Notes: a model not told the origin generated them from the sequence alone. A stretch of DNA of 64,000 nt from Parahalioglobus pacificus (GCF_014652275.1 NZ_BMYM01000001.1:868001-932000), one strand, 5' to 3'. Shown: positions 5,978 to 15,290, numbered from the stretch's first letter. A program made the numbers and translations.

Positions 5978-7405
5978 ATGCGCGAATACAAGCAGTTTTA
6001 TATCAATGGCGAATGGGTCGATCCGGTAACCCCTAACGAACTGGACGTTATCAATCCCGCCACAGAGGCCGTCTGTGCCCACATCTCACTGGGTTCGGAA
6101 GAAGACATCAATCGTGCCGTAGCAGCCGCCAAGAGTGCTTTCCAAACCTTTGGGTTCACCTCGCGGGAAGAGCGCCTCGAACTGCTGGAGAGCTGCATTG
6201 CGGTGTACCAGAAGCGTTACAACGACGTGGCTGACGCCATTCGCGAGGAAATGGGTGCTCCGGTGGGCCTGGCAACTACTGCACAGGCGCACACCGGCCT
6301 GGGCCACCTGGAGCAGGCCGCCAAAGTCCTGAAAGACTTTCAGTTTGAGGAAGACCTAGGTCCACACCGGGTGTTCAAGGAGCCCATCGGCGTCTGCGGT
6401 TTGATCACACCCTGGAACTGGCCAGTGAACCAGATTGCCTGCAAGGTAGCCCCTGCGCTGGCAGTAGGTTGCACGATGGTATTGAAGCCCAGTGAAGTTG
6501 CTCCCTTGTCCGCCTACATCTGGACTGAGATTCTGGACGAGGCCGGCGTCCCCGCCGGTGTCTTTAACATGGTGAATGGCGATGGTGCCGTTGTGGGCAC
6601 TGCGCTGTCACGCCACCCGGATGTGGACATGATGTCCTTCACCGGTTCCACGCGGGCCGGCACCCTGGTGGCGCAGAACGCAGCGCCTACCGTGAAGCGT
6701 GTCACCCAGGAGTTGGGCGGCAAGTCGCCTAACATCATCCTGGATGATGCCGACCTTGAAACCGCTGTGACCGGTGGCCTGTTGCACATGTACAACAACA
6801 CCGGACAATCCTGTAATGCACCTTCACGCATGCTGGTACCGGCTGCCAAGCTGGCTGAGGCAGAGGAAATCGCCAAGCGAGTGACCGAGAGTGTGGTTGT
6901 GGGAGATCCCACTCAGGAAGCAACCACCATGGGCCCGGTAGTGTCCGAGCTGCAGTACAACAAGATTCAGGGCCTGATACAGGCGGGAATTGATGAGGGC
7001 GCGAAGTTGGTTTGCGGCGGCACGGGTCGTCCCGATGGCATCGACAGCGGCTACTTCATTCGTCCAACGGTCTTTTCGGGCGTCAATAACGAGATGACCA
7101 TTGCGCGGGAAGAAATCTTCGGCCCTGTGCTGGTGATGATTCCTTATGAAACGGAAGAAGAAGCCATTGCCATCGCCAATGACACACCCTACGGCCTGGC
7201 TGGTTATGTGCAGTCCGGCGACATTGACCACGCGCGCAAGGTTGCCACCCGCATCCGCGCCGGCAATGTCCACTTGAACGGCGCCTCTGGCGGCTACGAT
7301 GTGCCCTTCGGTGGCTACAAGCAGTCTGGTAATGGTCGCGAGTGGGGGCACCACGGCTTCACTGACTTCCTTGAGATCAAGGCGGTTGAGGGCTACGCCG
7401 CCTGA
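5978..7405 (+). CDS. NAD(P)-dependent aldehyde dehydrogenase
   Basis: A 475-residue aldehyde dehydrogenase that oxidises an aldehyde to its acid. Seen are GLITPWNWPVNQIACK (residues 140s, cofactor side), FTGSTRAG, the general-base Glu245 in TQELGGKSP, and the nucleophile Cys279 in NTGQSCNAPSR. The length is normal. CAACAGGAG at 5962-5970 supports ATG 5978. Its TGA stop overlaps the ATG of the glycerol kinase gene by one base (TGATG), so the two are almost certainly co-translated. The kinase partner suggests a role around three-carbon compounds or glyceraldehyde, but the substrate is inferred only. Confidence 0.92.
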   Translation: MREYKQFYINGEWVDPVTPNELDVINPATEAVCAHISLGSEEDINRAVAAAKSAFQTFGFTSREERLELLESCIAVYQKRYNDVADAIREEMGAPVGLATTAQAHTGLGHLEQAAKVLKDFQFEEDLGPHRVFKEPIGVCGLITPWNWPVNQIACKVAPALAVGCTMVLKPSEVAPLSAYIWTEILDEAGVPAGVFNMVNGDGAVVGTALSRHPDVDMMSFTGSTRAGTLVAQNAAPTVKRVTQELGGKSPNIILDDADLETAVTGGLLHMYNNTGQSCNAPSRMLVPAAKLAEAEEIAKRVTESVVVGDPTQEATTMGPVVSELQYNKIQGLIQAGIDEGAKLVCGGTGRPDGIDSGYFIRPTVFSGVNNEMTIAREEIFGPVLVMIPYETEEEAIAIANDTPYGLAGYVQSGDIDHARKVATRIRAGNVHLNGASGGYDVPFGGYKQSGNGREWGHHGFTDFLEIKAVEGYAA

Positions 7406-8895
7406 TGGCCAGCTTCATCCTGGCGATTGACCAGGGCACGACTGGCAGCACCGTTGCGCTGATGAATCAGCGCGGCGATGTTGTCGCAGCGGTGAACCAC
7501 GAGTTCCCGCAGATATACCCGCAGCCGGGCTGGGTCGAACACGACGCTGGCGATATCTGGCGCTCGGTGGAGAAGGGTATTGCCTCGGTGATGCGCAAGA
7601 AATTGTGCAAGCCCGGTGACATCGCTGCCATCGGTATTACCAACCAGCGCGAGACCTCACTGCTGTGGGATCGTATAAGCGGTGAGCCGCTCAATAACGC
7701 GATTGTTTGGCAATGTCGGCGCACCACCGACTTTTGCGAGTCGCTCAAAGCCGCCGGCCATGAGAAGCGCGTCAAGCGAAAGAGTGGGTTGGTGCTGGAC
7801 CCGTATTTTTCAGCGAGCAAGTTCCGCTGGCTGCTCAAGAACACCGCCGGCGCTCGTGCCAAAGTCAAAGCGGGCAAGGTCGCCGGTGGCACGATCGACA
7901 GCTACCTGATCTGGCAACTCAGTGGCGGTGACACTCACGTCACAGATGTCTCTAACGCGTCTCGAACGTCCTTGATGAACCTGAAAACCCTGGACTGGGA
8001 CAGCGAGCTGCTGGACCTGTTCGAGGTGCCGCGATCCATCCTGCCAACCATCACACCCAGCAGCGCTGTCCTTGGCCACACGCGAGGCGTGCGAGGCTTA
8101 CCGGATGGCATACCTATTGCCGGAGTTGCGGGTGATCAGCAAGCGGCCCTGTTTGGTCAGGCCTGTTTTGCCAGCGGCGATGCCAAGTGCACCTTCGGCA
8201 CTGGTTCGTTCATCCTAATGAACACCGGCGATGCGATTCTCCAATCCCGCGCGGGGCTCCTTACTACCGTGGGCTGGCAGCTGGGTGAAGGGCGCAAGCC
8301 CGTGTATGCGCTGGAAGGTGGTGCCTTTGTTTGTGGCGCTGCCGTGCAATGGCTGCGCGATGGTCTCAAGATCATCAAGCGTGCGCCGGACGTCGAGACC
8401 CTGGCGAAAACCGTTGCTGATCATGGCGGGGTCGAGTTCGTCCCGGCGCTCACCGGGCTGGGGGCGCCGCATTGGGCACCCGATGCCAGGGGTACTATCA
8501 GCGGCCTCACGCGGGGCTCTGAGCAGGGGCATGTTGCCCGGGCAACATTGGACGCCATGGCGCTGCAGAATGCAGACATTCTCGTGGCCATGGAGCGAGA
8601 TCTGGGCAAACGCATGAAACCGCTGCGAGTGGATGGCGGCGCCGCTGCCAATGACCTGCTCATGCAGATTCAGGCAGATGTGCTGGGCCGACGCCTGATT
8701 CGTCCGCGTGTGATTGAAACGACTGTAGCCGGCGCCTGCTACTTGGCAGGCTTGGGCGTGGGCCTATGGTCGGGCACGGGAGAGTTGCGCAAGGTATGGC
8801 AGGCGGAGAAAGAGTTCAAAGTGCAAATGTCGGCCACTGCCAGGCGCCAACGTGTCGATAAATGGCGCCAGGCCCTTGAGCGGACCCTGCTATAG
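7405..8895 (+). CDS. glpK: Glycerol kinase
   Basis: A 496-residue FGGY-family sugar kinase, close in length to E. coli GlpK. It phosphorylates glycerol to sn-glycerol 3-phosphate with ATP. The phosphate loop DQGTTGST is at residues 9-16, ITNQRETSLLWD follows near 75-86, the catalytic Asp is in GVAGDQQAALFGQ, and the FGGY C-terminal signature region contains LRVDGGAAANDLL and GACYLAGLGVG. The start overlaps the stop of the upstream aldehyde dehydrogenase. No glycerol facilitator or glycerol-3-phosphate dehydrogenase gene is next to it, which is unusual for glpK. Confidence 0.92.
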   Translation: MASFILAIDQGTTGSTVALMNQRGDVVAAVNHEFPQIYPQPGWVEHDAGDIWRSVEKGIASVMRKKLCKPGDIAAIGITNQRETSLLWDRISGEPLNNAIVWQCRRTTDFCESLKAAGHEKRVKRKSGLVLDPYFSASKFRWLLKNTAGARAKVKAGKVAGGTIDSYLIWQLSGGDTHVTDVSNASRTSLMNLKTLDWDSELLDLFEVPRSILPTITPSSAVLGHTRGVRGLPDGIPIAGVAGDQQAALFGQACFASGDAKCTFGTGSFILMNTGDAILQSRAGLLTTVGWQLGEGRKPVYALEGGAFVCGAAVQWLRDGLKIIKRAPDVETLAKTVADHGGVEFVPALTGLGAPHWAPDARGTISGLTRGSEQGHVARATLDAMALQNADILVAMERDLGKRMKPLRVDGGAAANDLLMQIQADVLGRRLIRPRVIETTVAGACYLAGLGVGLWSGTGELRKVWQAEKEFKVQMSATARRQRVDKWRQALERTLL

Positions 8896-8915
8896 CAGCC
8901 TCGCTGCGTGCTGCT

Positions 8916-9089
8916 ATGGCCGATGTACTGCCTTTCAAACGCCCCGCGCCCAAATCAAAGACCCTTTGTCGTCACGGGCACCATAAATGGCGCGCAGATA
9001 AGTCGCGTCGCTTTGATGTGAAACAGGGCAAATTGGTGACGCTTTATCGCTGCGAGCGCTGCGGTAAGGAGCGTGTGAGCACCGATTAA
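8916..9089 (+). CDS. Small zinc-ribbon-like protein (57 residues)
   Basis: A 57-residue basic protein beginning MADVLPFKRPAPKSKTLCRH. It has a Cys/His group (LCRHGHHKW, residues 17-25) and a CxxC pair (YRCERCGKERV, residues 44-54), which together could hold one zinc ion. The layout resembles short conserved zinc-ribbon proteins of marine gammaproteobacteria, but I cannot name a family. It starts 20 bases after glpK and could be the last gene of that operon. A role in nucleic-acid binding would be inference from its charge and ribbon. Confidence 0.6.
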   Translation: MADVLPFKRPAPKSKTLCRHGHHKWRADKSRRFDVKQGKLVTLYRCERCGKERVSTD

Positions 9090-9173
9090 TGGCCAAAATT
9101 AACCACATTTAAGTCGTCAGGCCCGATTTTGCGCGGTTACAATTCGAACACAACTCAAAACAGAGTCGGTCCT

Positions 9174-11072
9174 ATGCGTGTTTTTGCAAACCTGACGGCA
9201 GCGGTAGCCGCCGCCTTCTCACTGTCAGCTGTCGCCACGGTTGATAACTTCGTATTGCTGGATCAACACGGCAAGGCGCAGGAACTGTTCTATCACAAGG
9301 AAGCCCCGGCGATTGTGCTGATGGGCTACGACGCGCAATGTGCCGCCCTCGCCAGTTCAGCCACCGAGCTCGCCGCTTTGCAGCAGGAATATGCCGAAGA
9401 TGGTGTGCAGGTCATGCTGGTTGATGTCGCCGGTGCCGACAGGGCAACCCTGGCCGGTAGTGCGAAGGCACAGGGTATAGACCTGCCGGTGTTGCAGGAT
9501 TCAGCCGGTGTCATTGCGCCGTCACTGGGTCTGGAAGCCGGCGGTGAGGTCATGGTGATAGACGCGAGGGCGCGAGAAGTGGTTTTCCGCGGTGGTATCA
9601 GCGCCGCCTCATCGGCGTCTATCGATGCGGGTGACGCGGTGGCAGCGCTGCTGTCAGGTGTCGATGTCACGGGCGACATCACGGCGCCGGTAGACTGCCC
9701 CACGGTGGCTCAGGCACCGGTAGATGTGCCCGACTACACCGACACCATCGCGCCGATGTTGGTCGACAATTGCGTTGCCTGTCACCGTGAGGGGGGCATC
9801 GGTCCCTGGGCGATGTCTGAGTACCGAATGATTCAGGGTTTTGCGCCCATGATCCGCGAGGTGGTGCGCACCAAACGCATGCCTCCGTGGCATGCAGATC
9901 CCGAAATTGGTCACTGGCAGGGCGATGCCGGTTTGGGTGATGAGGAAACCGCGCAGTTGCTGGCCTGGATTGAAGCAGGTGCGCCGAGAGGCGAGGGCGC
10001 TGATCCATTGAAAGCCGTGGAACCGCTCTCAGCCGAGTGGCCCTTAGGGGAGCCCGACCTGGTTCTTGAAGTGCAGCCTTACGACATTCCCGCCACCGGC
10101 ATCGTGGACTATCAGTTCCCGGTTGTCCAAAACCCGTTGGACCGTGATGCCTGGGTGCGTGCGGCAACCATTATCCCGGGTGACAGCAAGGTGGTTCATC
10201 ACGTGTTGATGGGCTCCGCAGACGAGCCGCCCGCTGATAGCGATCGCGAGAGCGTCTTCCAAAACTACATCATGGGTTATGCCCCGGGTAATGAGTCAGC
10301 CTTCATGCCTGAAGGCACGGGTGTGTTTGTGCCCGAGGGTGGTGTCTACCTGTTCCAGATGCATTACACTCCCTACGGCAAGGCCACAACCGATGTGACA
10401 AAGGTGGGCTTGTACTTTGCCGATGAGCCGCCAGCCAATTACCTGCGTCAGCAGGTGGTGCTGAACCCGCGAATCAACATTCCCGCGGGTGCGCCAGCGC
10501 ACGAGGAATCGGCGTACTTTACCTTCTGGGAGGATGCCACGGTGTATTCCCTGGTGCCTCACTCACACTACCGTGGCCGCAGCAGCACCTTTGAAATGGT
10601 GTACCCAGACGGTCGCACCGAAGTGGTGTTGTCAGTGCCCAACTATGACTTTAACTGGCAGCGCACCTACGAGTTTGAGCAACCTATCGATGTGCCCGCA
10701 GGGACTCAGATTATTCACCGCACCGTGTACGACAACTCTGCCAACAACCCGGCCAACCCTGCGCCGGAGGAAGCCGTTCGCTGGGGCCTCCAGTCTGCCG
10801 AGGAGATGCTGTACGGCTCCGTCAGTTACAGCTGGAAGCGCGAGAGCAGCGATGCGCCTATCCACAGCAACCTCACCGCCGATACCGCTCAATGGATGGG
10901 CTTTATGGACAGCAACATGGACGGGGAGGTCGCAAAGGCAGAGATGCCATCGCGCCTGCGCGACTCCATCGGCTGGCGTTGGTGGTTCCTCGATGCGGAT
11001 AAGAACGGCACCCTTAACTTGCCGGAGATGGAAGCGTTGGTGAAACGCCTGTCAGAGCAAACAGGTCCCTAG
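9174..11072 (+). CDS. Secreted peroxiredoxin-like/cytochrome c/copper-hydroxylase-like protein with EF-hands
   Basis: A 632-residue exported protein. The start at ATG 9174 gives a signal peptide (cut near AVA-TVD, residue ~22). Residues ~25-160 resemble a thioredoxin/peroxiredoxin fold with a single Cys (DAQCAAL) instead of CxxC. A haem c motif CVACH is at residues 200-204. Residues ~300-540 contain HHVLMG (His342-His343), FQMHYTPYG and VPHSHYRGR, in the order of copper ligands in the peptidylglycine/dopamine monooxygenase fold. Two EF-hand-like loops, DSNMDGEVAKAE (579-590) and DADKNGTLNLPE (607-618), close the protein. The copper-oxygenase role is inference from the histidines. It stands alone and ends at a strong terminator. 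Confidence 0.75.
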   Translation: MRVFANLTAAVAAAFSLSAVATVDNFVLLDQHGKAQELFYHKEAPAIVLMGYDAQCAALASSATELAALQQEYAEDGVQVMLVDVAGADRATLAGSAKAQGIDLPVLQDSAGVIAPSLGLEAGGEVMVIDARAREVVFRGGISAASSASIDAGDAVAALLSGVDVTGDITAPVDCPTVAQAPVDVPDYTDTIAPMLVDNCVACHREGGIGPWAMSEYRMIQGFAPMIREVVRTKRMPPWHADPEIGHWQGDAGLGDEETAQLLAWIEAGAPRGEGADPLKAVEPLSAEWPLGEPDLVLEVQPYDIPATGIVDYQFPVVQNPLDRDAWVRAATIIPGDSKVVHHVLMGSADEPPADSDRESVFQNYIMGYAPGNESAFMPEGTGVFVPEGGVYLFQMHYTPYGKATTDVTKVGLYFADEPPANYLRQQVVLNPRINIPAGAPAHEESAYFTFWEDATVYSLVPHSHYRGRSSTFEMVYPDGRTEVVLSVPNYDFNWQRTYEFEQPIDVPAGTQIIHRTVYDNSANNPANPAPEEAVRWGLQSAEEMLYGSVSYSWKRESSDAPIHSNLTADTAQWMGFMDSNMDGEVAKAEMPSRLRDSIGWRWWFLDADKNGTLNLPEMEALVKRLSEQTGP

Positions 11073-11088
11073 CCGATTCTTCATTCAC

Positions 11089-11121
11089 AAAAAAAAGCGC
11101 GCCAGTGGCGCGCTTTTTTTT
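11089..11121. terminator. Bidirectional Rho-independent terminator
   Basis: A run of A, the stem GCGCGCC AGT GGCGCGC (11097-11113) and a run of eight T. It works for the plus-strand multidomain protein and, read the other way, for the minus-strand aminotransferase ending at 11148. Confidence 0.9.
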
Positions 11122-11147
11122 GGAGCAGACAAAGTGCCCTAAAAGCC

Positions 11148-12497
11148 TTAGCCCGTCGCGACGGCAGGTGAGGAGGGTTGGCCCAGTACCTCGGTCACGC
11201 TCTGACGGAAACGGCTGATGAACAGGTCGATTTCCTGGTGGCTGATGGACAGGGGCGGCGACATCACCATGTTGTCGCCAACAGCGCGGCACAGGAGGCC
11301 GTTGTCGAAGCAACGCTGGTGGATCTTTGGCCCCAATGATTTCGCGGGTAGTTCCATGGGATCAAAGCTCACTGCGCCCAGCAGGCCGTAGTTACGTATG
11401 TCGATCACCTGCGGCAGGTCTGCGAGGCTGTGCAGGGCATCTTCCCAGTACTTGCCTTTTTCGCCACTACCACAGGTCAGCAGGCCTTCCTGCTCGTAGA
11501 TATCCATGGCGGCAAGACCGGCTGCAGCTGCCACAGGGGCGCCGGCATAGGTATTGCCGTGAAAAAACTCTGGCAGCGTGTTGGGTGCTGCATCGAAAAT
11601 GGCTTGCTGAATCTCGTCTTTGATCAGCACGGCGCCCATGGGCACGGTCCCGCCATTGATGCCCTTGGCCGTGGTCATGATGTCGGGCACGACGTCAAAC
11701 TCGGTGGCGGCAAACGCTGAGCCTGTGCGACCGAAGCCGGTGATTACCTCATCGAAGATCAGCAGGATGTCGTGCTTATCGCAGAGCTCGCGAACTTTCT
11801 TCAGGTAACCCTGAGGCGGCGGTACCATGCCGCCGGCACCGGAGACCGGCTCAATGATCACCGCGCAGATGCTATCGGCGCCGCGCATGGCCACGATGTT
11901 TTCGAAAGCCGCTGCCATTTCTTCCGTGCCGTGCGCTGGGCTGCCACGACTGAACGCGTTGCGTGATATATCCAACATGCCGGGAAGGAAGTCCACGCGG
12001 TCCAGTACCGGGAAGCCGTGACGGTTGGTGGGCAGGCCCTGCATGGAGGTGCCACCGACATTCACACCGTGGTAGCCCTGTTCACGGGATATGAAGCGCT
12101 GCTTGCCGCCCTTGTCGCGCGCATGCTGGTACAGGTGTGCGATTTTAAGCGCGGTATCTACTGCCTCAGACCCGGAGTTGGTAAAAAACACGCGATTGAT
12201 GTCTGCGGGCGTGTGTTGGGTGATGCGCTGCGCAAATTCAAAGCCGGGCGGTGTGCCAAACTGGAAGGGAGGCGCGTAGTCCAGCGTCATCAGCTGCTTG
12301 TGAACCGCGTCGGCAATTTCACGGCGCCCGTGGCCAACGTTGCAGCACCAGAGACCCGCCGTAATATCCAGAACCTCAGAGCCGTCCTGCTTGTACAGGA
12401 AGCAGCCCTCGGCACGGCTGAAGATACGCGGGTTGTCCTGAAAGGCGCGTACGTTCGTGAAAGGCAGCCACCAGTTGTCGATGTTGATGTCGCTCAT
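11148..12497 (-). CDS. Class III PLP-dependent aminotransferase
   Basis: A 449-residue class III omega-aminotransferase. It transfers an amino group from a terminal amine or beta/gamma-amino acid to a keto acid, using pyridoxal phosphate. TNSGSEAVDTALK (residues 106-118), IIEPVSGAGG, LLIFDEVITGFGRTG with Asp249, and the Schiff-base lysine Lys278 in TTAKGINGG are all present. The Trp-rich start (DNWWLPFTNVRAF) is common in beta-alanine/pyruvate-type enzymes. It lies 10 bases after the succinate-semialdehyde dehydrogenase gene, so together they could degrade GABA, polyamine products or beta-alanine. The exact amine is not determined. Confidence 0.88.
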   Translation of the reverse strand: MSDINIDNWWLPFTNVRAFQDNPRIFSRAEGCFLYKQDGSEVLDITAGLWCCNVGHGRREIADAVHKQLMTLDYAPPFQFGTPPGFEFAQRITQHTPADINRVFFTNSGSEAVDTALKIAHLYQHARDKGGKQRFISREQGYHGVNVGGTSMQGLPTNRHGFPVLDRVDFLPGMLDISRNAFSRGSPAHGTEEMAAAFENIVAMRGADSICAVIIEPVSGAGGMVPPPQGYLKKVRELCDKHDILLIFDEVITGFGRTGSAFAATEFDVVPDIMTTAKGINGGTVPMGAVLIKDEIQQAIFDAAPNTLPEFFHGNTYAGAPVAAAAGLAAMDIYEQEGLLTCGSGEKGKYWEDALHSLADLPQVIDIRNYGLLGAVSFDPMELPAKSLGPKIHQRCFDNGLLCRAVGDNMVMSPPLSISHQEIDLFISRFRQSVTEVLGQPSSPAVATG

Positions 12498-12507
12498 GTT
12501 TATCCCC

Positions 12508-13971
12508 CTAGCGGTCCAGGCCGCCCATCAGCATGTATTTGATCTCAACGTAGTCGTCGATACCGTACTTGGATCCTTCGCGTCCCGAACCGGATTCTTT
12601 AACACCACCAAACGGGGCCATCTCATTGGAGATGATGCCTTCGTTGATGCCGACGATGCCGTATTCCAGTGCTTCGGCCACGCGCCAGACGCGGCCGATG
12701 TCGCGGGTGTAAAAGTAAGAGGCAAGGCCAAACTCTGTATCGTTGGCCATGGAGATGACTTCGTCTTCATCGTTGAAGCGCACAACGGGCGCAACCGGGC
12801 CGAAAATTTCATTACGAAAGACGGCCATCTGATCCGTCACTTCGGTGAGGATTGTCGGTTCGAAGAAACAGCCGCCCAGGCTGTGACTGCCGCCGCCTAA
12901 CGCCACCTGCGCTCCCGCATCCACAGAGGCATCGACCAGCGCCTGAACGTCATCAACGGCTTTACGATTGACCAGTGGTCCAACCGTGATGCCATCCTCG
13001 AGGCCGTTGCCAACCGTGAGCGCGGAGGTAGCAGCGACAAGCTTCTGCACAAATTCGTCGTAAATGGCGTCTTGCACAAACAGGCGATTTGAACAGACGC
13101 AGGTTTGGCCCGCGTTGCGGTACTTGGAGATCAGCGCGCCCTGAACCGCCGCATCAATGTCGGCATCGTCGAACACGATAAAGGGTGCATTGCCCCCTAG
13201 CTCCATGGAGGTTTTCTTCATGGTCTGCGCACACTGGGCCTCCAGCATTTTCCCCACCGGGGTGCTGCCGGTGAACGTGAGCTTGCGCACTATGGGATTA
13301 CCGGTGAGCTCGCCGCCGATATCGCTGGATCCGCCCGCAACAATGTTGATAACGCCGGCCGGCACACCGGCGCGCTCTGCGAGCTCTGCCATGGCAAAGG
13401 CAGATAGCGGAGTCTCTGTGGCAGGCTTGATTACAATCGTGCAGCCGGCTGCCAGGGCCGGGGCAGCCTTACGAGCAATCATGGCGTTGGGGAAGTTCCA
13501 GGGGGTAATGGCAGCAACCACACCTACCGGCTGCTTGATACACACAATACGCTTGTCGGCGCTGGGGCCTGGAATAACATCGCCGTCGATACGTTTGGCT
13601 TCCTCGCCGAACCACTCCATGAAGGCGGCGCCATAAGCGACTTCACCCCGTGACTCGGCCAGTACCTTACCTTGCTCCGCGGTCATGATAATCGCCAGGT
13701 CTTCCTGGTTTTCCATAATGAGGTCGAACCAACTTCGCAAGATCTGGGCCCGCTGCTTCGCGGGTACCGCTTTCCAACTGACCATGGCGGCTTCCGCCGC
13801 TTCGATCGCCCGGGCGGTTTCGGCCGCGCCCACTTTGGCCACGTCCACGATGGTCTCTCCCGTTGCAGGATTGCTGACAGCAAAGGTCGCGCCATTATCG
13901 GCGTCAACCCACTGGCCGTTAATGTAGGCCTGGGTGCGCAGTAATCCGGTATCCGACAAAGACAGCGTCAT
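12508..13971 (-). CDS. gabD: Succinate-semialdehyde dehydrogenase
   Basis: A 487-residue aldehyde dehydrogenase of the GabD type, which oxidises succinic semialdehyde to succinate. It shows AAITPWNFPNAMIARK (residues 153-168), FTGSTPVGK, the base Glu257 in SMELGGNAP and the nucleophile Cys291 in GQTCVCSNR. The CVC pair after GQT is typical of GabD. It is first in a two-gene unit with the class III aminotransferase. An AAGGAG sequence upstream of the ATG (13977-13982 region, minus strand) supports the start. Nearby aldehyde dehydrogenases of similar type act on glutarate semialdehyde, so substrate assignment stays open. Confidence 0.88.
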   Translation of the reverse strand: MTLSLSDTGLLRTQAYINGQWVDADNGATFAVSNPATGETIVDVAKVGAAETARAIEAAEAAMVSWKAVPAKQRAQILRSWFDLIMENQEDLAIIMTAEQGKVLAESRGEVAYGAAFMEWFGEEAKRIDGDVIPGPSADKRIVCIKQPVGVVAAITPWNFPNAMIARKAAPALAAGCTIVIKPATETPLSAFAMAELAERAGVPAGVINIVAGGSSDIGGELTGNPIVRKLTFTGSTPVGKMLEAQCAQTMKKTSMELGGNAPFIVFDDADIDAAVQGALISKYRNAGQTCVCSNRLFVQDAIYDEFVQKLVAATSALTVGNGLEDGITVGPLVNRKAVDDVQALVDASVDAGAQVALGGGSHSLGGCFFEPTILTEVTDQMAVFRNEIFGPVAPVVRFNDEDEVISMANDTEFGLASYFYTRDIGRVWRVAEALEYGIVGINEGIISNEMAPFGGVKESGSGREGSKYGIDDYVEIKYMLMGGLDR

Positions 13972-14105
13972 CGTAGAGCTCCTTCTGGTTGTATAGGCTC
14001 GAATAATAGTAGTGCGACAGGGTGTCGGCCATACCTATTCAGGGGGACCCGGCAGCCCGGATTTTTACGTTGTGACGGTGAGTTGCACGAGGCGGGCGAG
14101 ACTGG

Positions 14106-15140
14106 TTAGTTGCTGCGGCGCCTGCCTCCCAGGTCATGCTTGCGCACGAGGCCGCGTATCTGGTTGTAGCTGAGTTGGGTTTGTTGGGCGGCTAGTCGCT
14201 GGTTGCCGCCAGCACGCACGAGTGCCCGCTCCACCAGCTCGCGCTCAAACTGCGTCACACGTTCCTGCAGTGGCACGGTGTCAGGCCCTCGTATTGTGTC
14301 TGGTGAGGGGGCGAGTGGTTGTGCAACATCGTCGGGTTCCGTCTGGATCTCGGGTGCATCAACGTACGGTGATTGAAAGGGATCGGTAACGATATCGTCT
14401 ACCGGGGAATGGGCGTCGCCCCAGCGATAGAGCGAGCGCTCCACCACATTCTTCAGCTCTCGTACGTTACCGGGCCACTGATGATCCGTGAGCTGGGTGA
14501 CGGCCCGATCGCTGAAACCGGGAAAGTAATCCCAGCCCAGTTCCGCGCTCATCTGAATGGCGAAGTGTTCTGCCAGTGTCAATGTGTCGCCATGGCGCAC
14601 CCGCAGTGGCGGTAAGTGCACGATGTCAAAGCTCAGCCGGTCTAGCAGGTCATGCCTGAACTCGCCGGCTTCTGCCATGGCGGGTAGATCGGCATTGGTA
14701 GCCGCCACCACTCGCACGTCCACCTGGTGGGTTTTCTGACCGCCGACTCTCTCGAACTCGCCGTACTCAACGAGGCGCAGCAGTTTTTCCTGCAGCCTCG
14801 GCGACATGGTGGCCAGTTCATCAAGGAAGAGGGTGCCGCCATCGGCGCGTTCGAAGCGACCCTGGTGACTTCGCGTAGCTCCGGTAAATGCGCCCGCTTC
14901 GTGACCGAATAGCTCGGACTCCAACAGTGTTTCAGCCATGGCGGCACAGTTTACCTTGAGCAAGGGCGCGTCCCATCGCGATGACAGAAAGTGAAGTCGC
15001 TGAGCGGCAAGCTCTTTACCCGTACCCCGTTCACCCAAGACCAGCACCGGGCGATTAATCGGGGCCAACCGTGAGAGATGGTCTAACGCGGCAGCCAGGG
15101 CTGACGAGTCGCCAATCATGCTTTCAGGTGCTCTGCTCAT
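14106..15140 (-). CDS. pspF: Sigma-54-dependent activator of the phage shock operon
   Basis: A 344-residue AAA+ enhancer-binding protein without an N-terminal receiver domain, as in PspF. It has Walker A GERGTGKE (residues 36-43), the sigma-54-contacting loop GAFTGA (83-88), Walker B GGTLFLDE (101-108) and a Fis-type helix-turn-helix at the C-terminus (NQRLAAQQTQLSYNQIRGLV). It activates the psp genes by opening the sigma-54 holoenzyme complex and is normally held inactive by PspA. It is divergent from the psp genes at 15364-17100, with a sigma-54-like promoter between them. Confidence 0.93.
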   Translation of the reverse strand: MSRAPESMIGDSSALAAALDHLSRLAPINRPVLVLGERGTGKELAAQRLHFLSSRWDAPLLKVNCAAMAETLLESELFGHEAGAFTGATRSHQGRFERADGGTLFLDELATMSPRLQEKLLRLVEYGEFERVGGQKTHQVDVRVVAATNADLPAMAEAGEFRHDLLDRLSFDIVHLPPLRVRHGDTLTLAEHFAIQMSAELGWDYFPGFSDRAVTQLTDHQWPGNVRELKNVVERSLYRWGDAHSPVDDIVTDPFQSPYVDAPEIQTEPDDVAQPLAPSPDTIRGPDTVPLQERVTQFERELVERALVRAGGNQRLAAQQTQLSYNQIRGLVRKHDLGGRRRSN

Positions 15141-15271
15141 AGGTTAAAAATACCACTAAAGGTAAAAAACACCTAATAAGTAGGAATGGAATAACATTCT
15201 GGATGGTAAGGATAGGGCGTTTATGTGGCTTGAAGTCGAATAAAGTCAATAAAAACAACGAGATGCGATTT

Positions 15272-15290
15272 CTGGCACGAAAGCTGATAA
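15272..15290 (+). promoter_or_regulatory. Putative sigma-54 (-24/-12) promoter of the psp operon
   Basis: CTGGCACGAAAGCTGATAA carries the -24 element TGGCACG (GG at 15274-15275) and, ten bases on, a weak -12 element CTGAT in place of TTGCA. A diverged -12 box is also seen in the E. coli pspA promoter. It lies about 75 bases before the first psp-operon ATG, and PspF sites would be expected between it and the pspF start at 15140. Confidence 0.65.
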
